From positions 1,729,078-1,781,377 of the forward strand of contig SCFE01000091.1 in assembly GCA_004352715.1 (NCBI GenBank): DNA of 52,300 bases. Reading direction: 5' to 3'. The notes beneath the pieces were generated by a model, which was not told the DNA's origin, ran no database searches, and worked only from the letters and a program-made list of their open reading frames with translations. This document shows positions 10,561 to 24,158 of the stretch, piece after piece. Positions within the stretch are counted from its first letter, which is position 1. Each line of letters opens with the position of its first letter. The position numbers and the translations under genes are program-made. The stretch is from Hofstenia miamia (Eukaryota; Xenacoelomorpha; Acoela).

Positions 10561-11559
10561 TTCTTTAAACATTTTCGTTGAATATTTTTAATGAGCTTAA
10601 TGAGATGACCACTGGCGTTTTAAAATTTCCAAAATTTCATCTTTTTGCTAGATGCCTGTATTTTTAGTATGTTGCTATTGCCTAATTAAATATTGCTGTA
10701 ATTGTGTTTAATTTGTATGATTTTTTGCAATTCAAAAAAGATGGAATTCTTTGATTATATATGCTAACTTGTTTTATAACGAACATTAAACTTGTGCATT
10801 GTAAAATCTAGAAGTCAATTTTACTGTTATTTTCATATTGAATTTTGAACTGAATTTTCTAGGAGAATGTTGTTTAGATAATTAAAAAATATGTTTTTCG
10901 ACTCTAAAAACTGTGAAAACAAATTCTTTAGCAAATATTTCCATACATATACTAATTTTTTCATAACAAAGATACTCACGTAAAAGGTATTTTTTCAGAG
11001 TAGTTTGCAAAAAATGTTTTTAAAATATGCCTCTATATTACATCTTATTTGCATATTGATTTTTGTAACATTCAGGATTTGATTGCATAAAACACAAGCA
11101 CATTTTTTGATAATAAAAACAGACCACTTTAATTTTTTTCTAGCATATTGACATTTATATCCAGTGATATTAATAGTACGCCCATAATAGAAGTATGTAG
11201 CTTCTACAGCTATTATTCATCTTAGATTATATTTCTATATTATTAATAAACCTAATTAATAAAGACATTACGTCTCCACATATGTTGATTATCAATTCCT
11301 AATTAAGTTTTAATTGGAGGACTTACACATTTCTTAGTTTTAAGAATGTTGCCACTAATATTTTTAGTTTAAGTAAAATCCGTTATAATCCCTCAAAAGA
11401 AAATATAAGTTGCAAAAGGCATGTGCATTAATTTTGAAACTCCAATTTCCTAGGAAAACTGTGATAACAATCATTTGTTGCAACTACTTCTGTTTGAATT
11501 CAATATGACATCTGAAATCAGCCATAATTGAGTTTATCTATGAATCTTGGAGTTGAACT
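10561..11559. other. Mostly unannotated; may hold more of the Penelope-like element
   Basis: Minus-strand translation gives short peptide stretches just upstream of the GIY-YIG part (for example EILEILKRQW near 10610). They are plausible linker remnants but too broken to call. I see nothing else. Confidence 0.4.
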
Positions 11560-12066
11560 TTATTTTCAGCTATAAAAAAATATAGTATCCTTGAGGGCTT
11601 ACGGCTATATTGCAAACGTGGAAACTAGTTTACAATAGTGGCCACACTTTTGGACGAAAGATCAGCATTTTTTCTTTACTAGTACATACAAGTGGAAATA
11701 TGGCCGCAATCTGTCCTTGTTTTTCGCAATTTGCTGATATATAACTGTGTCTGGTGTTGACAAAAAGAATTCAAACAGCACAAGAGTTGAGAGTTTGGTT
11801 GGNNNNNNNNNNNNNNNNNNNNNTTATTTTCAGCTATAAAAAAATATAGTATCCTTGAGGGCTTACGGCTATATTGCAAACGTGGAAACTAGTTTACAAT
11901 AGTGGCCACACTTTTGGACGAAAGATCAGCATTTTTTCTTTACTAGTACATACAAGTGGAAATATGGCCGCAATCTGTCCTTGTTTTTCGCAATTTGCTG
12001 ATATATAACTGTGTCTGGTGTTGACAAAAAGAATTCAAACAGCACAAGAGTTGAGAGTTTGGTTGG
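11560..12066. other. Assembly join: 243-bp sequence repeated on both sides of 21 Ns
   Basis: Bases 11560-11802 recur as 11824-12066 with no visible difference, separated by Ns at 11803-11823. An identical overlap flanking a short fixed-size gap is the signature of contig ends that overlap but were not merged. It should not be counted as a genomic tandem duplication. The unrecognised minus-strand open frame at 11926-12153 (75 codons) lies partly in this unit. Confidence 0.85.
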
Positions 12067-14379
12067 GACATTCCTCTGCAAGCATGATGTGTACACATTT
12101 TCAGCAATTCCATCTGCTAAATTAAGACTTTCAGACATTGCTCTTTCCAGCATTAGCCCAAACTCCCTACTGCTTAGAAGTGATATCTGGCCATTTAAGA
12201 ATCATTTAAGCATTAATTGATAACATCCCTTCACGAGTTGTTGAAATTTCTAATAACCCAATTTGGAACAAACTTATTGTACTCATGCTAAACATGGACT
12301 AACTGTGATGGTGGATTGAATGTGAATCACATATTGTGGGATTTTTGTAAAAGAGTTTATCTATGTTAAATTGATATCTAAATAATTAAAACAATACTTC
12401 TATGATTAGCAAAATTTAAAAACTGTTGTTTGGACTGTGCCTGATTCGGTTTCAGACCAAAAATTGCCTTAGAAATCAATTGAGAGAATAAATTTGTTAT
12501 AACATAAACCTGAAGCATTAAACTATATTTTTTCCTAATATTCATAGAATTTATAGCATTAGCGTTTTGAAAATGCATATATCGTTTATACCACATAGAT
12601 AATAATTGTACCAAATACTTGATATAGTTAGATTTATTTTTAAATTAAATTTTTGTTGCTAGGTTTTTCTCCTACATTTCGAGTTTCTATCCTCATGTGC
12701 GGCTTTAAACTTTTTTACTTTTAGAATAATCTGATACAATCTCATAATTCACTTTATAGAAGACATTATCAAGTACAGGTCCATAGAATCCTAAGAATGG
12801 TTTCTGCATCTATCCTAATTTTCAAATTGTTCAAATTTTTTAGATTAAATGTTTTAAAAGTATTTTGTAACCTTGGTTACTGCACGTAAACAATTTATTT
12901 CCCCAATTTTTTTGCATAGAGTTGTAATAGTATTGGAGAAATCCTGGGACTTGGTATTTTCCAATGCACAAGTGCAACCCCAGTTGTCTGGGATTGAAAC
13001 TGTCTAGATCTGTGTGGTAAATTGTTTATAGAGTTCGTTCAAACACAAACAACAAGAGTTTATTTGTTGAACCACGATATAAACTAGTTTTATAATCAGT
13101 ATTGAGACTTTTATCGATATTTCACTTTTGTTTTGATTCGGTTGATTTACAGCGTATGTCTTACAGTTCCCAATGCCGGGAATCATGTTGTCACAACATT
13201 CAACCCCCTTATCGCGTTTTAACAACTTCATTTGGCCTCTTATCAATAAAACCAGCTAATTTCAGTGAGATTTTAATACCTCAGTCAATACTTGGATTCA
13301 CAAAAATTTCCAACATTCTTTAGTATTTGGATATTTAGCCACTGCAGGTGAGCTATTTACTTTAAAAACATTCTCACATTCTATCAAATTCAATGTTATT
13401 GCCATACTTTGTTGAAGTATATTGTTAAAGAATTTGATATTTATGGAGTTGAGAAGTAAATGTAATTTTCTTTTTACTAGTCAACACAAAGTTAATATTT
13501 CACAAAAATATTTTTCATTAAAAATATTTCCTCAATAAATGACAAGTTTCTTGTCCAAATTTGCTTACTATTTTAAATTCGTAATTATTTGCAATTATTA
13601 TTTATACGGTTTTAGAATTCAAATGATCTCAGTAGAATTCTTTCAAGCCAATTTTCATGAGCAATTGAGTAAATATTAGAAATCATGAATTTCGTAATTC
13701 TTAATCTAGGATTTGAAAAGTAGCTGTAAATATTTTTAAACGACCTAGCATTTCACAAAAAATATTTTAATAAAATCTTGTTATGATGTTTCTTATAAAT
13801 ATTTTGAAGCACCTGCAAATTATTAAAAATTTTTGAAAGACATTTTATTAAAGTGCTTAATGCTAAGATTTTACTAGAACTTGGAAGAAACATTCTGTTA
13901 GTGTATATATAAAAGTTTTTTATGCATGCAATCAAAGCTGTGTAATAAATTATTGTTAAAGCAATAATTGCCAATATTTCATTAAAATTTATTTATTTTT
14001 AAATAAAGAATATGTATAATTTAATTTCTTTTGAGAATAATTGTATCATGCTAAAAAATGAAAGTTAGGTAATTTCAGATAAGAATTTACGGGTTGATAT
14101 ATGAAATGTCTCCAATAAATCTGGAGATTTATATATTTTTTTCTTGACGAAAAAACATTCTGAGACATTAAAAATTTCAATTACGTTTTCAACCATGATT
14201 TGAAATAGAACTTCGTTCTGTAAAAAAATTTTTCAGAATAACAATATCCAGAAAATAAATATATAGTATATTTTTAGGCCTAAAAATATTTCATAATTCA
14301 TTTTTTGGTAAAATATTATTGCAATAGAATATTACACACCACTGTATGCAAATTCTTCCAATAGTTTTCCCTTAGAGCC
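12067..14379. other. Unannotated AT-rich sequence
   Basis: About 2.3 kb without a recognisable feature. Overlapping 70-80-codon frames on both strands at 13004-13323 have no motif I know. Confidence 0.55.
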
Positions 14380-14380
14380 G

Positions 14381-14414
<34 letters not shown>

Positions 14415-14636
14415 NNNNNNNNNNNNNNNNNNNNNNNNNNNNNNNNNNNNNNNNNNNNNNNNNNNNNNNNNNNNNNNNNNNNNNNNNNNNNNNNNNNNNN
14501 NNNNNNNNNNNNNNNNNNNNNNNNNNNNNNNNNNNNNNNNNNNNNNNNNNNNNNNNNNNNNNNNNNNNNNNNNNNNNNNNNNNNNNNNNNNNNNNNNNNN
14601 NNNNNNNNNNNNNNNNNNNNNNNNNNATATATATAT
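14380..14636. repeat. (TA)n microsatellite containing a 212-N gap
   Basis: TA tracts flank Ns at 14415-14626. Confidence 0.95.
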
Positions 14637-14640
14637 AACT

Positions 14641-16212
14641 GGTCAACAAAAAATTTTTTTCTTTGTTCCAATTAAAGTTTTGCTTGTTCCTAATTGATTA
14701 TGTTATGAATTGATTATAACAGTGTTTATTTAATGTCTTAGAACAAAATTGTAACCAGGGGAAGAAAAGGAGGAAAATACATGAATGTAACAAATGTATA
14801 AAAATAAGGTTTTGATAAGTTTCCTTTGCAAACTTGATTCTTTATTTCAATCGTATTGTAAAGCAAATTTTCTAATTTTAATAGTTTTTTACAAAAGAAG
14901 TCCTAGTTTTCAAGGGAACTTTAGCAATGAAGATTTGTTCAGTCAGTATGTTAATTGAAAACACGAAAACAGACACTGAAATGGAAGATGCACAAAACAG
15001 TTGAATTGTGTAAAATAAAATTTCCGTTATATTTACAAAATTTTACACTCTTTATATACCCATGTGCATAATTGAAATAATGAATTATTTTTTCATGAAA
15101 TAGTTAAATATATTTCACACTAATTAATTTTATTGAAAATTTCAAAGATTGATTAAAAAGATATAAAATGAATACAAAGACCTGAGGAAATGTGAATTTG
15201 AGCACATTGAAAAAATTATAATTCCTTTTCATTTATGAGAGTCTTGATCTGAATTTATGATTTTATAAAACAAGTCCAAATATATTCTTATTTTACCAAC
15301 ATTCCTTAATTTCATTTTCCTTGATAGTGTTCAAACTCCATAATATCTCAATGAAATCCTTCGCCTTCTTTGTTTCTGCTTAAGTTCATCTAAATGCGAA
15401 TCCAATATGTGTGGGTTTACTCTTAATCTCATTCGTCAACCCATTAAGCTATAATTTACAATAAAGTCTTTGAGCATGATTGCATATGAGGTGAATTTGA
15501 TCCAAAAAAAGTTGTGAGACACTATTCCAAGAAGCGTCTTCAACGTCATTGAGTTAATTACATAATTCTTCATCGTTTTCAAAACTTTCTAATATAGGAA
15601 CCAAGAAAACCCCCGGGTTTAAATTTTAAATCAAAATGTTTCAGAAAGATTTCTCCTATTATTTCAAAGGATTTAGAATGTTTGTCAAGAGCTGTAAAAA
15701 TTTGCGTCATTTTTATATGCAAGGGGACATATTTATATCTTTTGGCTCCAAGAAAGAGAGCAATTTAATATTTTGAACTCTTTACGTTCTAGGCAATCTG
15801 TCTTTATATATAATAAATAGCAAAAATAATAAATTTCACATAGTTGGCACAAATAGCCAGAATAGACTTTTAACTCTACAAGTTGCAATATTATTTTATG
15901 AATGACAAAAGGGGTGATTTACAACAAATTATGACATAAAGAGATAGAAATACTCAACATTTAATCTGAAACAAAAAAGGGTGTTGAGCTTTGAATTGGC
16001 AAAAAGTCTCATTTTTCGTGGTTTACAACATTGGGCCAACGTCAAAACCCTAATAAAGCCACCGTTAGCCCCAAGTGCAAATGTTTGTAGGGTAGTAACA
16101 GCAATGAAAGTTTCATTCTCATTCTCCGGTACGGCTAAGATATGCCGGTACGGATAAGAAAATAATTGATGACAAATGCAGGGATTAATAAACCTCTACA
16201 CTCTCATTTCTA

Positions 16213-16216
<4 letters not shown>
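14641..16216. other. Unannotated; contains a short CCGGTACGG direct repeat
   Basis: Most of the stretch is featureless. Near 16123-16160 the words ccggtacggctaaga and ccggtacggataaga form a diverged direct repeat in a locally GC-richer patch. It may be the end of an unrecognised DNA element. Confidence 0.5.

Positions 16217-16249
<33 letters not shown>
16217..16249. repeat. (TA)n microsatellite
   Basis: Uninterrupted TA dinucleotides. Confidence 0.95.
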
Positions 16250-16254
<5 letters not shown>

Positions 16255-16947
16255 TACTAATTCCGATATTTGAGTGGTAGGTGGTTAGGAAAATAATTAT
16301 ATTCAATTTATTTTTGTTTGTCTTTTAATTCAATTATTAATTATCATCTTTCTATATATTAACTTAAGCTCCTAGAAGGTTTGCTACAAGCAGTAACCTC
16401 TACTAATAAATAAGAAGATATGGGTAAGCTACTCAAACAATTCAATCCATAACTAGAAAACATAAACAATTTTAAAAGAAAAAAATTTTTCTTAAAAAAC
16501 AAGCCCATTGAAAGTTATCATACTTCAGTGTTGGCCTAATTAGCTTGCTGAAGCAACTGCCACCTCCTAAAACCAATTTTTTTAAATTCATTTCAGGTAA
16601 AAACAAACTATACCACCATGAAAAAAACTATTAATTAGTAAATGTACCTCTTCAGAGTACTTGATGACTAGTAATTCTCTGGACTGTCACCTCTTGTCTT
16701 TAAATAATGGATGTGCAACTTTGTTACACTTCCGTTCTAATCCTGTAAGGTCATTCCTGAGAAATTAAGTGCTTCTCTAACCTTCACAGCAATTCAATAA
16801 AATACATCAGCTAAAAGGAATAGAAATTTTTGTCATTTTACAAACATTGAATTGAAGTAATATATCAACTTAATTTATCATGACACTTTCTAATGTTTGT
16901 TGTTCTTTACAGATTAATGCAGTTCCTGATAAATATCATTCATTCAG

Positions 16948-16949
<2 letters not shown>
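16250..16949. other. Unannotated AT-rich sequence
   Basis: No gene or repeat recognised. Confidence 0.6.
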
Positions 16950-16997
<48 letters not shown>

Positions 16998-17020
16998 GTA
17001 TATATATATATATATATATA
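16950..17020. repeat. (TA)n microsatellite with TATG interruptions
   Basis: A 71-bp TA tract with two tatatatgta interruptions. Confidence 0.95.
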
Positions 17021-17021
17021 C

Positions 17022-20000
17022 ATTAGAAAAATAAATATTCCTAGGCATATATTTAAAATATGGTTCGTGGACTTGATCCGGCCCGAATGAAAATCGCATC
17101 TTGTCCAGCTATATCAGTGGCTGGAAAGTTTCTTAATAAATAATGTTTGACTTCCGAGATTGAATTTGAAAGCAATCTGGCTTTCTGACAGAATCCACCC
17201 AGACACCACTGCTCTAGACGATGAAGTGGCGGCTTTAGTTGAAACCAACTATAAAATCTATATAGTACTAACGATAAAATTAAATATAAGAATCAAGTCG
17301 AATATATATAATACAAGATTATATTTTTATAATATGTTCAAATCAGAAATATTATATCATCATTATCATCATTAAACAAAAAACATTTCAAAATATAATG
17401 AAACAAAATTTTCTTAAGTAAGAGGAGCACAACCAGCAATGGAATTCAGATATAAAGAAATGGACCCAGCATTATTCTAAAATCATGATGGAGGGTATCA
17501 AATATGTGTATGAATTTATGATTTTTAGGGTTTTAATATGAAAAGTCTCTTGAAAATTACTTTAAATCACATAATTATTATATGCAATAATAATTTCTGC
17601 TATAGCCTAAGGTACATCAGTGACCAAAAATATTGCAAAAGATTAATCAAGTGCAGCACAAAAGAGGTAAGTCTTGAGGCTTGATTTGAAGACTTCATAG
17701 TTTAAGAAACTGGGCAAAGAGTCTTAAATACTGTTCCAGTTATAGCTAGAGTAAACGAAGATGAAGAATTGTCGGAACGAGAATTTGGGTAATAAAGCAA
17801 CATATTTCCGGAATATATACATATTTTCTGTAGTGTCTTCAAAAAAATATGCATAATAAATGGAATAATTTATATTCTACTACAACTTTAAACTGCTAAT
17901 TACTCACACAATTCTTCAAGATAAAATTCTATTAGGAAAAACACACATTCATAATTCCTACAAATCAATTGAAAATATTCCTTTAAACTAGAAGGCATCA
18001 GACCATTGACCTTACACCGATTAATTTCATGTACGATTTATTTCTGTCATCTGTCTTTGTCCCACAATGCAATATAAAATTTTAGATAAACTAAAGACAC
18101 TCTTTTTGAAAAAATAACTAAATTCAGCATAAGGATGTTCTCCATTTTTATAATCATCAAAATAACAGCTCCAGCAAATTTATTGTAAAAAGATGTAAAA
18201 CTACAAACTAATTATATCTATATAAAATATTAAACTACAAGTAATTCAATAATTTTTATTGATTTAAACAAAATATAAAACTAAAATTATTCAACTTGAT
18301 ATCTCCAGCAAAACTCGATTTATCTATTGTTAGCATTTTGTAATTGGGTTCAACTAAGAACATTCAATTATTCAGAAACATTTTTAAGTGAATTATTGCT
18401 ATCATTTGCGTTATCAAGTAAAACATTTTTTATAACATTTCGTAAAAAATTTCCAAAATTATAAGAGATGCATTGTTCTTAGCATAATTTTGTACTGTCT
18501 TCTAAGTTGGTACATTATTCATGTTTTCTACCGATCTTGGAACCAAGTACAGTAAAATCTCTCTAACTTGTACACGTTTGATAGTCTGCTCATCTATCCA
18601 ATCTTGTGGGAGAACTTATATAGGGAACACAATTTACTTACAAATGTGGAACGTAAGAACTAATACTGGCAAATTTAACGGGGCGATAATTGAACTATTT
18701 AATTACAAGAGAATTTATATATGAAATATTTATATGTAATTTCCTGATTGATATTCCAGATGCCATTTGCTTATATTTTGAACAAATCTAAATCGCAATT
18801 AGTAATTTTGTTTTGTCCAACATAGAAATTGTCATGATCTTTTCTGCTATTGAAATTTGGCTATTTTACAAGTTCGAGAATTTCCTCAATTAATATTTAA
18901 CTAAACAAACACTAAATATATGAAAAAAATTAATGAATTGCTCAGTTATTCAAAATCAGATTTTCAAAATTCTAAATAATTCAAGAGGAAGAATGAACGA
19001 GTGTCTTTGAGTGAACATTTTCAGTGTCCAGTATACTTGAAAATCATTATTTATGTTCAAATGACGAAATCGCTTCAATTATTTTGCTTTTAAATTCAGT
19101 CATTTTCCCAATGGTTTACACAAAATATTGTTAAGACATTGTCGTGCTAACGGATCATATCTGCAGGTCTTAACATCAAATTAACAATACGAACCTGCAT
19201 ATTCAAAGTGTTCATTAATATGCAATTTCATCAAGTTCGTTTTGAGATTTCCGAAATTAACTTAGTTTCTTTGCAAGCTTGTGGTTTTTCCATAATCTAC
19301 GTCTAATGTCATTAAAAATTGTGAATATTTAAAGAAAAAATTACTAATCATATTTTTTATCGAACCATTATGAAATTTTTACATATTTTAAAAGGAGGAG
19401 GCAGGCGTCTCTTAGACGGTAATAATTTTTATGAAAGTTCCTGTCTATGGTTGTGTTTCCAAGGAAACTAATTTTTAGAGATATCAATATGACACTGGAA
19501 ACATCAGAAGCTCGTCTTAATTCCGGTTACAAAGAAAAATGAAAATTATGGATTTTAGATTAACGGAGCGTACTAATGAAAAAGAAAAGCGGTTATATTG
19601 TATAATTTAATTTCTTTTGGTAGCTATCCGTGCCATTAAGAAAATTAGACCAGTCACTTATGCCCATATCCGCAAAGATAATGCGACTTTTCCAAGTGAA
19701 AACAAAATTAATTAAAATTCCTTTGAGATGGAACATGGAAACTCAATGTAAATTTTCATTAGCTCCCACCCATTTATTATCCCTTTGTGCAGCAATTGTT
19801 CATATTTTGTAACCGTGTTTCATTATTAGAAATTAAAAAGAATATAGTTCAATTAATTCAATTTCTAACTAAATTCGTTAAATGTCGCCGATATAGCCGG
19901 AAATTTGAAAATTAATACAAATAGTAAATTCGCTTAGAAACTACATAGTTCAAACAGTAAGAAATGTTTTATTTTTTAAGTTCAGAAGTTGGCACAAGTC

Positions 20001-20964
20001 GCCTTATTTATATATAATTTTTCTCTGAAGTGTACCACTTCAGCGAAACTAAGAAACGAAGTGGACGAAAATTGTAACACTTTTGCACATTTTTTACATA
20101 ACCATGATGCACTTGTCTGATAATACTTCACCCAATCTCACTGGAAATGCAAATAATCTAAATATTAGCTCAGAACTCACCAAAGCAATATAGCTGAGTA
20201 ACTGTAAATTAATTGGAAAAAAATAATTTTGCGAGAGACATTAGATAGAAGCATCTAATTTTGGATCAACATCATTTTCTGCAATTTACTGCTATTACAT
20301 ATGATATTGATCTGCAGAAACCCACAAATATGCATTTTTTAATTTAATTGTATACTAACTGGTGTTCGTCTGCGTAGAGAGTTTTATAAAATATTTTAGT
20401 CATTATTTTCAGTTTTTGGGCTATTTTTTCTCAGACCAGCTTTTGATGGAAGCAATCGCTTATTTTGGAGATGCCTATGCCAAATTTTACACCCAAATCT
20501 GGTTTACTATGTGTAGAGATTCTTCCAGTAAGATTGTTGTTTCGGTTTGTGTCTGCCCTGAATTTTTCGATAAAGCATCTGTTAGTGACGTAAAAACCTG
20601 CTGAACTTAACCACTACAATTCATTATAAAAGTTACTGGTAGCCAATTTTATGCAATCACTCTGAAATATTTATTCCCAGGCAGAAATGTTACAATTGCA
20701 AACTGGGGTATAGACAATCGCAAAAATATAATGTAACGAAAAAATTGTTTGTATTTTGCTAAGAAGGCGAGCTAAGAACAATTTACAGAAGTAATGACTT
20801 TTGTTGAAATGTTGCTCATTTGAATTTTCTTATTTAACACTCTTATAATTATTAAGTGAACGCAATATTAACAATATGAAGTTTTTCTTAAAGGGTTCAA
20901 ATAAGGTTTACTTGAGGCATTAACTAATGTAACAAAAAGTGCTAAATGCATTTAGTCGCATTAA
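17022..20964. other. Unannotated AT-rich sequence
   Basis: Nearly 4 kb with no recognised gene, RNA or repeat family. A short ATC-rich run lies near 17355. Open frames at 17160-17375, 19630-19812 and 20362-20604 are 60-80 codons long with no familiar motif. Confidence 0.55.
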
Positions 20965-21390
20965 ATGAGTTTCCTAAGTCCATCAATAAGGCTTAAATTT
21001 ATAGTAAATTTAAAAAGAATTGATGAAGCTTGCCTTACTTTTTTTAAAACTTTTTATATTTCATATAATCCTACAAAGGTAATGATATACGTGTATAATG
21101 AATTGCGCAGTTCAAAAATATTTTTAGGCAAAGTTGTAATTTTTTGTAAAAACGTTGTTTTGATGCTATTCCCTATTGTCTTTGGATTGTCGACAATATT
21201 CAATTTCGGTATTATATTTCAGCGTATAATTGAAGTAAATCCAAAGAAACTTGTTGTTATTGACGCAAGCAACAAGTTTTGTAGTGCTATATCTAATCAA
21301 GTGTCTTCCTGCCCCAATGCCTCCAAAAACTCCTTTGAAATGGTAGTTAAACGACAAGATTATATTATGACTGTTGTGAAGCTTCTGTAA
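20965..21390 (+). CDS. Unrecognised 141-codon open frame
   Basis: This is the longest N-free, non-LINE open frame that starts with ATG in the window, at 141 codons. It runs from ATG 20965 to TAA 21390. The product has a hydrophobic segment around residues 55-88 (VVIFCKNVVLMLFPIVFGLS and following) and a basic, polar C-terminus. I recognise no domain. A 63-codon frame overlaps on the other strand. It may be chance, an exon or a decayed element. It stands out only for its length in 30% GC DNA. Confidence 0.2.
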   Translation: MSFLSPSIRLKFIVNLKRIDEACLTFFKTFYISYNPTKVMIYVYNELRSSKIFLGKVVIFCKNVVLMLFPIVFGLSTIFNFGIIFQRIIEVNPKKLVVIDASNKFCSAISNQVSSCPNASKNSFEMVVKRQDYIMTVVKLL

Positions 21391-21419
21391 TTAAATTTTA
21401 GATACAGTTTTAAAAATGG

Positions 21420-21570
21420 GTGTCTAGCGAGGTAAAAAATCGGACAGTATTATAACCCTGACAGTTAAAACGCCTTAGTAGTTGCACTTCCAGGGGTACG
21501 GCTAGAACACGAATTAAGGGTTCACCCAATATTTGGGTCTGTCGACTGGTACAGTAGTCTCGAGACAACA
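21420..21570. repeat. GC-richer patch with clustered perfect palindromes
   Basis: Within 43 bp there are three perfect palindromic or hairpin sequences: acccaatatttgggt (21524-21538), gtcgac (21541-21546) and gtctcgagac (21557-21566). The patch also contains CAGGGGTACGGCTAG, similar to hAT-type MITE ends elsewhere in the window. Possibly the end of an element; function unknown. Confidence 0.4.
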
Positions 21571-21962
21571 TTTTGAAAGAAAATAAAATATCATGAGAAA
21601 TGTATTTTCAACATAAAAGAAAAACAGCATGTATGCACATTTCTAATTTATTAATTATTGTCAATAACTAATATATTATAGTGGATCATATCATTTGTTT
21701 TTTATTTAAAACGTTATCTGAATTTTTACCAGTTCTAAGGATAGGTATATTCAGTTATTACTTAAACCAAACATTAACATCTCAATGTTAATTCAAAATA
21801 AGAGGTAATAAGATGTTTTATCGAAGAATTTATTCATTCACCATGTAACATAATATAATTCAGATTTTAGAAATCATTTCTGTATTAGTAAAATTTTAAG
21901 TGTTATCTCTAACTCAATGAATACATGTACAACCATTAAATGGCTTAGCAAATTTTGCATTT

Positions 21963-22050
21963 TCAAATATATATGCGTGTGATTCTATTTGCAAAAATAT
22001 ATGCGTATGATTCTATTTGCAAAAATATATGCGTATGATTCTATTTGCAA
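21963..22050. repeat. 28-bp tandem repeat, three copies
   Basis: The unit gcaaaaatatatgcgtatg then attctattt repeats with a 28-bp period. Copies two and three are identical; the first has two differences at its start and one internal. There are no spacers between units, so it is a minisatellite, not a CRISPR. Confidence 0.9.
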
Positions 22051-22739
22051 GTGATATTATACTTCGCAGCTGTCCTACAATATAAAGGTTGTTAGATCAT
22101 CTGAACGTTAGGAATGGTGTGAGAATTTAAATTTTTTCAAAAAACCATTTTAGCACCTACAACCACAGCAAAACACTTTAGAAGACATTTTCAACATTAC
22201 GTTCACCAATAATTGTTTCCATCTCTCAGCATTTTCCAATTTCATAATAGGCTTGAAAAAATTGTTTGTGGAAAACAATTTCTTTTTTATAAAGAGCATG
22301 GGCCTGATTTTCTGGTAACAGAGCTTAGCGAACAATTTTAATGAATTTTAGGAAATCGAAATTTTCATTAAAATAGCAGTTGAGAGTTTCAAGACTTCCT
22401 TGCACCAATGTTCACCATTAAATAGGAGCGCATCTATTAATAGGTGTGGAAGTATCACAAGATTACTAAATAAGTTTGAAGAAAACAATTTGAAAATATA
22501 GTAAATGCTTTGATATGGATGTATTGCGCAGTTCAGAGATGTAAATCGGTTGGGCCCCATTTCTTGCTAAATTTTTGGGTTGGATTAATGCTTCAAAGTA
22601 ATAAGGGCTATGATTGGGTTATTGAAAGACAGTATGAATATAGGAGAGTTATATATTGTTTATGATAAATTTTGGATCTTAGTGTAAAGGCATTTATTTT
22701 AGTACTATTTATATATTTTTATGTGTTTCTTTTAAGCGT

Positions 22740-22741
<2 letters not shown>
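22051..22741. other. Unannotated AT-rich sequence
   Basis: Short overlapping frames only (61-70 codons, minus strand); nothing recognised. Confidence 0.55.

Positions 22742-22781
<40 letters not shown>
22742..22781. repeat. (TA)n microsatellite, left border of the CAGGGCGC element
   Basis: Twenty TA units, ending about 9 bp before the first CAGGGCGCT motif. Confidence 0.95.
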
Positions 22782-22786
<5 letters not shown>

Positions 22787-24158
22787 TATTCAGGGCGCTT
22801 TGTACTCGTAAAATGGGGTTATCGTATGCACAGCGCCCTAGAGGCCCAGATTTCCATAGTACACAGCGCCCTGCAAGTTTTTTGAAATGACGGTTTATTA
22901 TAATAACTACAGATTATTATCAGATATGCCTAAGGCATAGTGCTACATATGATATATAATATTTTACAGATGCCTCATATATATTTTTGAAAATGTGTTT
23001 TTACCTCAAAAAAATGCAGGGCGCTATGTATAATGGTAAGAAGAATACAGGGCGCTGTGTACAAAATTGTTTCCTTATGTGATTCTAAATTTTTTATATA
23101 CTTTTAATCATATATCATTCTACTAATTTGAAAAAAGAAGAAAAAAATTTCTTCTAGATTTTCATAGAACTAGGTATTCCAATGTGATGAATGCTTTACG
23201 AGATTCAAGAATTCAAGCAGGCATAAATGTGGAAACGAAATAAGATTGAACACTCCGAATGTTGTTAGTGAGGCTCCACAATCTGTATCTGCAATGTTCA
23301 AAGCAAGACATGACAAATCCATAACGATCATTGATGAATGTTTTGAGAAAAAGGGGAACGTGGCAGGCTAAGAGAGGTGTTCATAAATCATCTATAAAAA
23401 TTGGTCAAGGACAATCTAATAAGATTTATAATGAATGTAATTGAGCAAACCCAATTTTTTAAAAATCCAGAAAACTTTTAAGATACTTTAGGTGATATCT
23501 GTAGTCGTTATTCAGGTGTTTCAGATGTAAGAATTTTGAGCCTACTAAGACAACTTATAAAATTTTTAAATGGAAATTCGTCTCATAAGATTAGATTTGA
23601 TGTACCTAAGAGAAACTACACAGAGATTGGTAGTGATAGTGAAAGTTGAGGATGTTCTACTAATAGCGATGAGTGGAAAAATTCTACGAGGGAAAAAAAG
23701 GTTGCAAAAGGTAAAATCTCAGAAGACAAACAAAATATGTATAAAAAGGTATTGTTTAGGCTCAAGGGTAGGTGGGGAAACAATCTAAAAGAAGTTCTGA
23801 AATTTAAGTGCAGATATATCCAGTAAGGAAATTCGAAAGATAATAAATGATAAAAAGGTAAGAGTGAGTGGTGCAGAATTGGAAAGGATTTATAGCAAAA
23901 TCAAAAACCTTAAGTGACAGGCCTATAATTAATATGTTACACAAGTATTTTCAGTCAAAATAACTTTTTTCTTATATTGTGTTTTAAATAATACAATTCC
24001 TTGAAAGTAATATAATTGATAAATGCAGGGCTGTAGGTATTTTCATGCTACAAAGCGCCCTATATTTTTCATATTATACACAGCGCCCTGTATTTTTGTT
24101 AAAATATATATTAAGTGTCCTGTATTTATCAAAAATACACAGCGTCCTGTATAAGTAT

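Noticed and set aside
13004-13323. Opposed 73-80-codon frames
   Set aside because: Lengths are within chance for the region and the peptides have no family resemblance.
21963-22050. Possible CRISPR-like repeat array
   Set aside because: The three 28-bp units are contiguous with no spacers, in eukaryotic DNA; it is a minisatellite.
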